Shown here: in pieces, positions 17,720 through 26,411 of the stretch
Layout of the letters: every line of letters begins with the position of its first letter
How positions within the stretch are numbered: position 1 is the first letter of the stretch
Assembly (NCBI GenBank): GCA_011056555.1
Contig: DSEQ01000006.1
Span: 48,806-112,805 of the forward strand
Reading direction: 5' to 3'
Length of the DNA: 64,000 bases
Source of the DNA: Candidatus Zixiibacteriota bacterium
Lineage (GTDB): Bacteria > Zixibacteria > MSB-5A5 > JAABVY01
Program-made: the position numbers and the translations under genes
The notes under the pieces: generated by a model
Seen by the model: only the letters and a program-made list of their open reading frames with translations
Databases searched by the model: none
Told to the model about the DNA's origin: nothing

Positions 17720-19813
17720 ATGAAACAGGCGAAATTATTGAGTATTTTCACTATATTTACGCTTTTTGCCTTCGCGTGGTTAGTTCCCGTTCAGGCTGAA
17801 GGTTCCGGGGACTATGAAAGTGCGGCAGTAAAAGATGTAGATATCACAATCGGCCCGGAGACAATCAAAATGGAGTCCGAAATCGAATGGATACCCTATA
17901 CAGATTTCATCTCCGAGTTGGCCGCAGAGAACGAGACAGAAGGTGATTTAAGGGACATACTGTATTACAAGCATCCGGCGCTTGGCGATGCCGGGAATGA
18001 CACGCTTGTACGGCTGTATGAAGGTTATGACGGGGTCTCGCCCCTGAGCCTGATCTATATTAACGGCTCTGAGGATAACGGTCTCAATTGGACCATCTGC
18101 TGCTGGGCCGAGCTTACCGGAGGTGTGTATCCCTCGATAGAATACTGGGGACACAACAGCCATTTCTTCGGCACATTCGTGCCGCCTGCGACATTCTACG
18201 GAGGCGGGGTATTCCTGCTCATAAACATCCCTGATCCCATGCAGCCATCAACATGGGATATCGGCTTCGCAGGAACCTATCCGCTTGGGTGGCGCGACAT
18301 GCGGATGGCAGATATTGGAGCGGATGACGGCCAGCAGTCATGGAACTGGGGGCTGATATCTTCTGTCATCAGCCGTGACTTTCTACCTGACGACCTGATT
18401 GATGTGCCTGTCATTTACGGCTGGGATGATTTTACAGGTTCGGGATACCTCAGTTTTTACGATAATGAATATAACAATTGCAAGACCACCTCTGCCACCA
18501 TTGATAATGTAACCGGCAAGACCTATGCCGTTTATGACCGCTACAATTCTGATGATGACCAGTATCAGCTCCTGGTCAGGCAGGATTTCTTCGCTAACTG
18601 GGAGGCTGGTACCGATGGCGTTATAAAGAGCTTCCTCGATACCGATATGCACATCCGTTATCCGGTTATGGCAGCTGATAATCAGCAGGTTCTGCTGGTT
18701 GCCGCGGTTTATCATGACACATTGCCGAACGACTACGATATCGTCTGCTGGTATACTAATACAGGCGACGTGGACAGTCTTGACAATATCAGTGTTATTG
18801 CCGGAAGCTCCGATCCAGAAAATTATCCTGATCTCGAGCATGTCTCGGGCCTGACTTATGTCTGCTCATATATCCAGAATAACACTCTCTATGCCCGCCG
18901 TACCAATGACGGCGGGATCACATGGTCGGCTCCCGAACAGGTCTCCGATCCGGCGGAAATAGTCACCGAGGAATATCGCAGCGCCGATATCGGAGATGGC
19001 GGAGATCATATCGCCTATCAATATACCACGGCAAAAGCGGAAGATACCGAGATAATATATAAGGATCTGGCCTCGATTGACAGTGATGGCGACGGGATAA
19101 CATTCTACGTTGACAATTGTCCCAATGCCGCCAATTCCGCACAGACAAACAGCGATGGTGATATCTATGGCGATGCCTGCGATAACTGCCCCAACGATGA
19201 CAATCCGTCACAGGAGGATCAGGATTCCGATGGTATCGGAGACGCCTGCGATATCTGCCCTGAGGATCCCTTAAACGACGAAGACTCTGATGGCTATTGC
19301 GCCGGTGAGGACAACTGCCCGGTCGATAACAATCCCGGACAGGAGGACAACGATTCGGACGGAATCGGCAATGTCTGCGATAACTGTCCAGACGATTCGA
19401 ATCCGGAGCAGCTTGATGCGGATGGCGATGCTATCGGCGATGTGTGCGATGAGTGCACAGATACCGACGGCGATGGTTATGGAAATCCCGGGTACGCCGC
19501 CAATACTTGTCCTGTCGACAATTGTCCCGGCAGCTATAATCCGGATCAAACCGATTCCAACGGCAACGGGGTGGGCGATGCGTGCGATTTCTGCGGTAAT
19601 GTCAATGGTGATGATGCGGTCAATGTCAGTGATGCTGTTCAGATCATCAACTATGTGTTCATTGGCGGACAGGCGCCCTCGCCGTATGAGGCGGGAGATA
19701 CGAATTGCGATACCACTGTTAATATCAGCGATGCAGTCTGGATCATCAATTTCATCTTTGTGGGCGGCAATGTTCCCTGCGATATCGATGGCGATGGTAT
19801 CCCGGACTGCTAA
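17720..19813 (+). CDS. Secreted protein with thrombospondin type 3 repeats and dockerin tail
   Basis: A 697-residue exported protein; ATG at 17720 after CAGGGAGGAG. Signal peptide about residues 1-26 (FTLFAFAWLVPVQA). Residues about 45-450 form a beta-rich region with YNSDDDQYQ and NDGGITWSAPEQVS segments like the Asp-box/BNR repeats of sialidase-type propellers; no catalytic set can be read. From about 455 a run of Asp/Cys-rich Ca-binding repeats (DNCPNxxNxxQxDxDxDxxGDxCD, about six copies) matches thrombospondin type 3. The end is the paired dockerin-like tail (VNVSDAVQIINYVF, VNISDAVWIINFIF). Likely a Ca-rigidified surface protein. First of three dockerin-tailed genes in a row. Confidence 0.85.
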   Translation: MKQAKLLSIFTIFTLFAFAWLVPVQAEGSGDYESAAVKDVDITIGPETIKMESEIEWIPYTDFISELAAENETEGDLRDILYYKHPALGDAGNDTLVRLYEGYDGVSPLSLIYINGSEDNGLNWTICCWAELTGGVYPSIEYWGHNSHFFGTFVPPATFYGGGVFLLINIPDPMQPSTWDIGFAGTYPLGWRDMRMADIGADDGQQSWNWGLISSVISRDFLPDDLIDVPVIYGWDDFTGSGYLSFYDNEYNNCKTTSATIDNVTGKTYAVYDRYNSDDDQYQLLVRQDFFANWEAGTDGVIKSFLDTDMHIRYPVMAADNQQVLLVAAVYHDTLPNDYDIVCWYTNTGDVDSLDNISVIAGSSDPENYPDLEHVSGLTYVCSYIQNNTLYARRTNDGGITWSAPEQVSDPAEIVTEEYRSADIGDGGDHIAYQYTTAKAEDTEIIYKDLASIDSDGDGITFYVDNCPNAANSAQTNSDGDIYGDACDNCPNDDNPSQEDQDSDGIGDACDICPEDPLNDEDSDGYCAGEDNCPVDNNPGQEDNDSDGIGNVCDNCPDDSNPEQLDADGDAIGDVCDECTDTDGDGYGNPGYAANTCPVDNCPGSYNPDQTDSNGNGVGDACDFCGNVNGDDAVNVSDAVQIINYVFIGGQAPSPYEAGDTNCDTTVNISDAVWIINFIFVGGNVPCDIDGDGIPDC

Positions 19814-19841
19814 AAAATTGTTGACCTTATTGGTCATTTAA

Positions 19842-20000
19842 GTAAATACAGTCAACTGCTTATTTATCGGCGGAGACGAGCCTGCTGACTGTCAATCGAC
19901 CGATGGCACCTGTGATGATACAGTCAATATCAGCGATGCGGTCTGGATCATAAACTTCATCTTTGTCGCAGGACCGGAGCCTTGCGCCGACTGTAAATAG
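19842..20000 (+). pseudogene. Orphan duplicate of a dockerin tail
   Basis: Directly after the stop at 19813 and in another frame, the DNA still codes VNTVNCLFIGGDEPADC, then VNISDAVWIINFIFVAGPEP and CADCK before a TAG at 19998-20000. This is the second half of the same dockerin-like tail with a degraded first half and no start codon. It looks like a tandem tail copy left by recombination or the end of a former neighbouring gene. Confidence 0.65.
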
Positions 20001-20029
20001 ATTTTCCCTCATATATATTTGATCTTTAT

Positions 20030-20064
20030 AAAGCCTGTCTGCAAAAAAGACAGGCTTTAATTTT
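20030..20064 (+). terminator. Rho-independent terminator
   Basis: AAAGCCTGTCT (20030-20040) and AGACAGGCTTT (20048-20058) form a perfect 11-bp stem with a 7-base loop, followed by AATTTTAT. It closes the transcription unit of the thrombospondin-repeat gene and the orphan tail. Confidence 0.88.
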
Positions 20065-20160
20065 ATATCTTAACAGGAACAATAGAATATCTACCGCGAT
20101 TATGACTACAGTAATCCAAATTTGAATAAGAATTCTATTCTATCCAGCGAGGAAGAAAAT

Positions 20161-21669
20161 ATGAGATCATATCAAAAGGGACTTAGTTTTTTGGCACTCA
20201 CCGCTCTAATCTATTCTCTGTTTTTCATGGCATCCGGAGAGAGGGCATATGCACAAACCGCTCTGACCGTTGAAAAAATTCAGGGTGGAATAACCAATCC
20301 GACATTCGTTGTATCACCTCCAGGTGACACCGCCAGATTATTCATCCTCGAGCAGGACGGACTTATCAAGATTATCAAGAACGGCACACTTTTGGAAACG
20401 CCTTTTCTCGATGTGAGAGGAATCAGTTCCAGCGGCGGCGAAAGAGGCCTTCTGGGACTGGCATTTCATCCGGATTATGCCCTGAATGGACATTTCTATA
20501 TCAATTATACCGATAATGGCGGAGACACAAGAGTGGATCGAGGCAAGGTCTCGGATAATCCTGATATTGCAGAGCCGGACAGTCTTGTGAATATCATTAC
20601 GATAGATCAGCCCTATTCTAACCACAATGGGGGCATGATAGCATTCGGGCCCACTGACGGTTACCTTTATATCGGCATGGGGGACGGCGGTTCGGCCGGC
20701 GATCCCGGAAACCGTGCGCAGGATCCGTCAACTCTGCTGGGCAAGATGCTCCGGATCGATATTGACGGTGATTTTCCATATTCAGTACCATCCACAAACC
20801 CATATTATAATAATCCTGATACATTGGGAGAAATCTGGGCTTTTGGTGTGCGCAATCCCTGGCGCTGGTCATTTGACCGGGAAACCGCGGATATGTATAT
20901 GGGTGATGTTGGTCAGAACGAGTGGGAGGAGATCAACTTCCAGCCGGCCTCGAGCTCCGGAGGAGAAAACTACGGCTGGAGGCTGAAAGAGGGCACCCAT
21001 TGTTATAATCCGCCGACCGATTGCGATCCCGGCGGTCTTACCGATCCGATCACCGAATATGATCATAATCCGGAATGTTCGATCACCGGCGGGTATGTCT
21101 ATCGCGGATGCGCCATTCCCGATCTTCAGGGAACATATTTCTATGCCGATTACTGCAGCGACAAAATCTGGTCGTTCCGGTATGACGGCGCGAATATCAC
21201 TGATTCAATGGAAAGGACATCGGAACTTGTGCCGCCGGAGGGCTCCTATGCCGGCATCTCATCTTTCGGGCAGGATGCACTTGGCGAGCTTTACATTGTT
21301 GACCAGGGACGAGACGCCATCTATAAAATCGTGCCGGTCGATCCGCCCGACTGCAATCAGAACGGCCGTAACGACAACTGCGATATCTGGCTGGGTGTAT
21401 CATCCGATGAGAATCAGAATGGCGTTCCCGATGAGTGCGAGAGCGGCTGCGGGGAAGTGAATGATGATGGGAATATTAATGTCAGTGACGCAGTCTATAT
21501 CATCAACTATGTTTTTGTAGGTGGCGACCCGCCCGATCCGATGGCTTCGGGCGACACCAATTGTGATGGCTCCGTCAATATCTCGGACGCCGTCTGGCTC
21601 GTCAACTTCGTCTTTGTCGATGGCAACGGGCCCTGCGATACTGACGGCGACGGTATGCTGGACTGCTGA
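20161..21669 (+). CDS. Secreted PQQ-type glucose/sorbosone dehydrogenase with dockerin tail
   Basis: A 502-residue exported six-bladed propeller enzyme of the GSDH family. I use the ATG at 20161 (GAGGAAG precedes) rather than a TTG 39 bases earlier; the signal peptide ends near RAYAQ. Conserved GSDH blocks: RLFILEQDGLIKI, GGERGLLGLAFHPDY, NHNGGMIAFGPTDGYLYIG with the likely catalytic base H155, GDPGNRAQDPSTLLGKMLRID and GVRNPWRWSFDRET. It should oxidise a sugar with PQQ in the periplasm or outside. Residues about 435-502 are the paired dockerin-like tail. No PQQ synthesis genes are in this window. Confidence 0.9.
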   Translation: MRSYQKGLSFLALTALIYSLFFMASGERAYAQTALTVEKIQGGITNPTFVVSPPGDTARLFILEQDGLIKIIKNGTLLETPFLDVRGISSSGGERGLLGLAFHPDYALNGHFYINYTDNGGDTRVDRGKVSDNPDIAEPDSLVNIITIDQPYSNHNGGMIAFGPTDGYLYIGMGDGGSAGDPGNRAQDPSTLLGKMLRIDIDGDFPYSVPSTNPYYNNPDTLGEIWAFGVRNPWRWSFDRETADMYMGDVGQNEWEEINFQPASSSGGENYGWRLKEGTHCYNPPTDCDPGGLTDPITEYDHNPECSITGGYVYRGCAIPDLQGTYFYADYCSDKIWSFRYDGANITDSMERTSELVPPEGSYAGISSFGQDALGELYIVDQGRDAIYKIVPVDPPDCNQNGRNDNCDIWLGVSSDENQNGVPDECESGCGEVNDDGNINVSDAVYIINYVFVGGDPPDPMASGDTNCDGSVNISDAVWLVNFVFVDGNGPCDTDGDGMLDC

Positions 21670-21718
21670 GCCCCCCCAGATCTTGCAAAATCAGCTCTGC
21701 GGACCATGCCCAAAAACA

Positions 21719-21746
21719 TTGACAAAATCGCATTCCATTGTATCTT
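21719..21746 (+). promoter_or_regulatory. Sigma-70-like promoter of the M28 peptidase gene
   Basis: TTGACA (21719-21724), 16-bp spacer, TATCTT (21741-21746), about 100 bp before the GTG start at 21846. Confidence 0.5.
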
Positions 21747-21845
21747 AACAGGGTACGGCTTTTTACAAAATATGTCTCCGGAAAAAGCATATTATGGAAA
21801 ATGGTGCATATTAATTGTCTATGCGTGAAAACCCTGGAGGAAATC

Positions 21846-24221
21846 GTGATAAAAACTGCATCGATTCTCGCGGCGGCCATCTTATTATTCTCCTTACATC
21901 TCTATGCCAGCACTGAAGATTCAAATCAAATTCGAGGTGATCTCTACAAGGTCACAGTTCTCAGCAAAATTGAAGCCGACAAACTGAGGGCACTTGATGT
22001 CGAGCCGGTAATCCGGCTCAATGACGGCTATATGGTCATCGTTGAACCTGATGCAGCTCAGGAACTTATCTCATCCGGGCTGAAGGCGGAGTTAATCGCA
22101 AATAATGTTACCAAAGATGAGCTGGCAGTTGACAACCGCATGGACAAAAAGAATGTTGACCTCTTTGAGCTTTTGTATGAGGTCGATCAATTCAGATTAT
22201 TCAGGATCGATCCGGAAGAAGTATCACGTATGGACCCGCCGCCGCAGATTTCGAGAATTCTGGTAGAGGATCTGAAGATCACATATAAAGAGCCGGTCTC
22301 CTTTCAGGTGGCTGCCAGGAAAGACTTGATGGATCTCGAGACGCTCATAAGTATGGTCAATAAGGACTCACTGCAATCCTACACCGAAAGGCTGCAGGCA
22401 TTTCAGCATCGTGAAGCCACAAGCGACTCAAATATCGCCTCGGGCTATTGGCTTTACTCGAAATTTGAAGAATTCGGATACGATTCCGTTATTTTCGATA
22501 CGTTTACCGCATCGATATTCAACCTTGCAGACACCTGCTTCAATGTTGTTGCCTTTAAGGTCGGCAGTATTCTACCCGACCATCATGTAATTGTAGGCGC
22601 ACACAGGGATGCAGTTCCTTTATCTCCCGGAGCCGACGATAACGGTTCCGGAAGCGCCGCAGTACTCGAAATTGCAAGGGTACTGAAGGACATAGATACT
22701 TATTGCACATTTGTCTTTGCGCTTTTTGATGCGGAAGAAAACGGCCTGATCGGATCATATGCTTATGCCAACGAGGCCGCCGCTGATGGCGACAGCATAA
22801 TCTTCATGTTGAACATGGATATGATTGCAGACAAGGAAAACAGGAATAAGGCCTATGTTTTCCATGGATCCGATGATAGCTATGCCAATCTGTGGGCCAA
22901 CCTGGCCGATTCGCTGGTGGCGATCAGCACAACTTTTCAGGGAGCCTCGGCAAATTCCGACCACTATCCCTTCCTCCAGAACGGTTATCCGGCGATTTTC
23001 TCACACGAATACGAGTTCTCTTCGGTCTACCATTCTCCCCAGGACAGCACAACATACATGAGTTTCACATATATGTGGAGCATGGTCAAAGCCAGCCTGG
23101 CGACCGCCTATGTTGCCGCGCAAAGCTATTCTCCCTTTGCGATCACTTTCGACTATCCCAACGGCGTACCTGTTTTCCTCGAACCCGGCGGCAGCTCCAC
23201 CTTCCAGGTTACAATCGAGGGCATAACCGGCGGAGTGGTTGTCCCCGGCTCGGCACAATTGCACTATGCCATAGGTGTTGGAGAATATACAGGCGTGCCC
23301 ATGACAGAAATTTCTCCCGGCCTGTATGAAGGGACGTTCCCGGAACTGCCCTGCTTCGGGAGAGTCAGTTTCTATGTCACGGCGGAGGAAGAGGTGAACG
23401 GTGTTTTTTATGACACTGACCCCTCCAATCCGCATCAGGCTGTGGTAATCGAGGAACAGGCTGATATTTTTCAAGATGATTTCGAACTGGATAAGGGCTG
23501 GAGTGTCTATGGCGATGCACAGGAAGGCACATGGGAGCGAGGCATTCCAATAGGCGGCGGTGACCGGGGCGATCCGCCCAGCGATTACGATGGATCGGGA
23601 AACTGCTTCTTGACCTTCAACCAGGATGGCAACTCCGATGTCGATTTCGGTACAACCAACCTGGTCTCTCCAACTTTCGATCTTTCCAGCGGCAACGGCG
23701 AGATTTCTTACGCCAGATGGTATTCCAACTACCTTGGCTATACACAGGATGATGTGATGAGAGTCTATGTCTCCAATGATGACGGGTCAAGCTGGACGCT
23801 GGTCGAGACTATCGGCCCAACGGGAGCGGGCACAATGGGAGGATGGTTCACGCATTCTTTCTGGGTGCGAGATTTTGTGGAAGCAAGCGCACAAATGAAA
23901 TTGCGCTTTGAAGTCTCCGATCTTTACATGTCCTCGACCGTCGAGGCCGGCATCGACTCCGTTCATGTCACCGCTTTGATTTGTGAATCCGGCTATTTGT
24001 GCGGTGATGCCAACAATGACATGACTGTCAATGTGAGCGATGCAGTTTATATAATCAATTATGTTTTCGTAGGGGGAAGCGCGCCCGATCCGCTTTTTGT
24101 AGGAGATGCAAATTGTGACGGCTCTGTGAATGTCTCTGATGGTGTTTATATCATCAACTATGTATTCATAGGAGGCAATCAGCCCTGCGATCTTAACGGA
24201 GACGGTATCCCGGGCTGTTAA
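21846..24221 (+). CDS. Secreted M28 zinc metallopeptidase with dockerin tail
   Basis: A 791-residue exported aminopeptidase. I take the GTG at 21846, which lies 5 bases after GGAGG and begins a clean signal peptide (VIKTASILAAAILLFSLHLYA). The M28 co-catalytic zinc site is visible: His in GAHRDAVPLSPGADDNGSG (H253), bridging Asp (D264), the EE pair in FDAEENGL (E297/E298), Asp in LNMDMIAD and His in the late NSDHYPF/FSHEYEF region. Then come an Ig-like segment, a domain like that of immune-inhibitor-A type proteases (DDFELDKGWSVYGDAQEG onward), and the dockerin-like tail (VNVSDAVYIINYVF twice). It releases amino acids from peptides outside the cell. Confidence 0.9.
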   Translation: MIKTASILAAAILLFSLHLYASTEDSNQIRGDLYKVTVLSKIEADKLRALDVEPVIRLNDGYMVIVEPDAAQELISSGLKAELIANNVTKDELAVDNRMDKKNVDLFELLYEVDQFRLFRIDPEEVSRMDPPPQISRILVEDLKITYKEPVSFQVAARKDLMDLETLISMVNKDSLQSYTERLQAFQHREATSDSNIASGYWLYSKFEEFGYDSVIFDTFTASIFNLADTCFNVVAFKVGSILPDHHVIVGAHRDAVPLSPGADDNGSGSAAVLEIARVLKDIDTYCTFVFALFDAEENGLIGSYAYANEAAADGDSIIFMLNMDMIADKENRNKAYVFHGSDDSYANLWANLADSLVAISTTFQGASANSDHYPFLQNGYPAIFSHEYEFSSVYHSPQDSTTYMSFTYMWSMVKASLATAYVAAQSYSPFAITFDYPNGVPVFLEPGGSSTFQVTIEGITGGVVVPGSAQLHYAIGVGEYTGVPMTEISPGLYEGTFPELPCFGRVSFYVTAEEEVNGVFYDTDPSNPHQAVVIEEQADIFQDDFELDKGWSVYGDAQEGTWERGIPIGGGDRGDPPSDYDGSGNCFLTFNQDGNSDVDFGTTNLVSPTFDLSSGNGEISYARWYSNYLGYTQDDVMRVYVSNDDGSSWTLVETIGPTGAGTMGGWFTHSFWVRDFVEASAQMKLRFEVSDLYMSSTVEAGIDSVHVTALICESGYLCGDANNDMTVNVSDAVYIINYVFVGGSAPDPLFVGDANCDGSVNVSDGVYIINYVFIGGNQPCDLNGDGIPGC

Positions 24222-24245
24222 AACATCCAGGCTAAAACGAATTTT

Positions 24246-24285
24246 TACCGCCGGCATTCTATTCAAACTGCCGGCGGTATTTTTA
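24246..24285 (+). terminator. Rho-independent terminator
   Basis: TACCGCCGGCA (24246-24256) and TGCCGGCGGTA (24269-24279), perfect 11-bp stem and 12-base loop, followed by TTTTTA. Ends the M28 peptidase transcript. Confidence 0.88.
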
Positions 24286-24397
24286 TAGACTATTGCGTCC
24301 CGGCATCAAAAAATGCTTGTCATAGAGGTCGCTATAAATTACATATAGGAAACGCCTGTTAACTGCAGCTCGTGAAAAGACGAAAGGCTATTGAAGG

Positions 24398-26344
24398 TTG
24401 AAAGAAATTCCCGCTACAAACGGCAAGGAAGATTTCCAGCCATATATAACTGACAGCCGTGGTGTGGCTGAATTTACTATCAAAGCCATCCTGGTAGGCG
24501 CTTTTTTTGGCATCCTTTTCGGCGCTGCTAACGCCTATCTTGGACTCCTGGTGGGGATAACAGTTTCAACATCAATACCGGTAGCGGTTATGTCGGTGGG
24601 GCTCTTTCGTTTCATTCAAAAGATATCCGGGGGGCGTGCCAGTATCCTCGAAAGCAATATTGCCCAGACCACCGGTTCAGCCAGTTCCTCGCTCGCATCG
24701 GGAGTGATTTTCACAATTCCAGCCCTCTACCTCTGGGGATTCGATCCGAGCCTGTGGCAAATGGCCGGGCTGGCGCTTGCGGGAGGACTGCTGGGGGTAC
24801 TTTTTATGATTCCATTACGGAGATTCCTCATCAAGGAAGAGCATGGCCGGCTTCCCTATCCCGAGGGCACCGCCTGCGCCAAGGTTCTGATATCCAGCGA
24901 CAAGAAAGGCGCCAGCGCCAAGAACGTATTTCTCGGCCTGGGAATAGGGCTGGTATACAAATTTGTCACCGGTATGCTCTTTCTCTGGAAAGAGAAAGTC
25001 GCCGTCAACCTGCCATTTATTAACAAGGCGCAGCTGGGGCTGAATGCCACCCCGGCGCTTCTCGGCGTGGGCTACATTCTCGGCTTCAGGATTGCCACGA
25101 TCATGGTGGCCGGCGGGCTGATCTCATGGCTGTTCCTGATTCCGCTGTTCGGCTATTATGGCGATCAATGGGCAGGTTCCCTTTTTCCGGCGGGCGAGAC
25201 TTCAATCAGCAGCATGGACCCGTCAACGATATGGAACAACTACATCCGCTATATTGGCGCGGGAGCTGTCGCTTTCGGAGGAATCATCACCATCATAAGA
25301 TCCATACCGACCATGATCCGTTCTTTCAAAATCGGCATGGAGCAGATAAAATCAAGAATAGAAAAGAACCGCCGCGGTGAGGAAGATCAGACCGAGAGGG
25401 TCGACCAAGATCTCTCATTAAAATATGTCCTCTTCGGCGTGATTATAATAGTGCTTGCGATCCTGCTTATCCCCAGGCTCCTGGGGCACGGTACAACATT
25501 CAGCATGCGCCTGATAGCCGCGCCCGGCATTGCAATCTTCGCCTTCTTCTTCGTTACTGTATCATCCAGAATTGTAGGACTGATCGGCGTGTCCTCGAAT
25601 CCCACCTCCGGAATGACGATCGTCACGCTTCTGGCTATCAGTATGATCTTCGTCGGACTGGGATGGACAGATATCGCCAGCAAGGCGGCAGTGCTGACAG
25701 TAGGCACAGTGGTGGCGGTAGCGGCTTCGATTGCGGGGGATACCTCACAGGACCTGAAAACAGGATTTCTGGTAGGAGCCACACCCAGCAAGCAGCAGAT
25801 AAGCGAATTGATTGGAGCGGCCAGCTCTGCCGTGGCAGTTTGTTTTGCAATTACTATTTTGGCCAAAACTTACACATTTGGTTCGGAGCAGCTTCCTGCG
25901 CCGCAGGCCCTCCTGATGAAAACAATAATCGAAGGGGTTTTGGAGACCGGCATTCCCTGGGGCCTGGTTTTGATAGGCGTGGGTTTTGGTGTGCTCGCGG
26001 AACTGGTGCGGATACCCTCGCTCCCCTTTGCTGTGGGAATTTACCTTCCGGTCTCGACCATGACTCCGATCTTTTTCGGCGGGGCAATCCGAAAATATAT
26101 TGAATCGCGCCAGAAGCATGATGCCGCCGAACGGGTCAGACGCCGTGAGGCGGGTGTGCTTTTTGGCTCCGGACTCATTGGCGGTCAGGGATTTGCTTCG
26201 GTGATCATTGCATTCTACGCATTTTATGCCGGCGCGCCCAAAGGTCTTGGTTTCGAATGGCCGGCGCCATGGGGAGACTTGGTATCATTTGCGATATTCC
26301 TGATCCTGGGATATGTTCTCTTCCGGCGCACCAGATTCAGTTGA
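24398..26344 (+). CDS. OPT family oligopeptide transporter
   Basis: A 648-residue inner-membrane carrier with about 14 hydrophobic helices. No in-frame ATG precedes the first helix, so TTG at 24398 is the likely start (CGAAAGG 10 bases upstream). Family blocks: FTIKAILVGAFFGILFGAANAYLGLLVG at the start, NIAQTTGSASSSLASGVIFT, LPYPEGTACAKVLIS and SIAGDTSQDLKTGFLVGATP near the C-terminal third, as in bacterial OPTs. It probably takes up oligopeptides made by the peptidases encoded around it; metal-chelate transport is also known in the family. The leader shares the CTGCAGCTCG motif with the 17.7-kb gene. Confidence 0.9.
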   Translation: MKEIPATNGKEDFQPYITDSRGVAEFTIKAILVGAFFGILFGAANAYLGLLVGITVSTSIPVAVMSVGLFRFIQKISGGRASILESNIAQTTGSASSSLASGVIFTIPALYLWGFDPSLWQMAGLALAGGLLGVLFMIPLRRFLIKEEHGRLPYPEGTACAKVLISSDKKGASAKNVFLGLGIGLVYKFVTGMLFLWKEKVAVNLPFINKAQLGLNATPALLGVGYILGFRIATIMVAGGLISWLFLIPLFGYYGDQWAGSLFPAGETSISSMDPSTIWNNYIRYIGAGAVAFGGIITIIRSIPTMIRSFKIGMEQIKSRIEKNRRGEEDQTERVDQDLSLKYVLFGVIIIVLAILLIPRLLGHGTTFSMRLIAAPGIAIFAFFFVTVSSRIVGLIGVSSNPTSGMTIVTLLAISMIFVGLGWTDIASKAAVLTVGTVVAVAASIAGDTSQDLKTGFLVGATPSKQQISELIGAASSAVAVCFAITILAKTYTFGSEQLPAPQALLMKTIIEGVLETGIPWGLVLIGVGFGVLAELVRIPSLPFAVGIYLPVSTMTPIFFGGAIRKYIESRQKHDAAERVRRREAGVLFGSGLIGGQGFASVIIAFYAFYAGAPKGLGFEWPAPWGDLVSFAIFLILGYVLFRRTRFS

Positions 26345-26411
26345 GATATGTTGTAGTTCCTTATTTCAATAATAGATTTGTGTTGGCAGAACAAATGGAG
26401 GTCATAAATCA

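Noticed and set aside
19271..19837. 188-codon minus-strand open frame
   Set aside because: Antisense of the Asp-rich thrombospondin repeats, which produces long Ile/Ala/Val-rich frames by codon bias.
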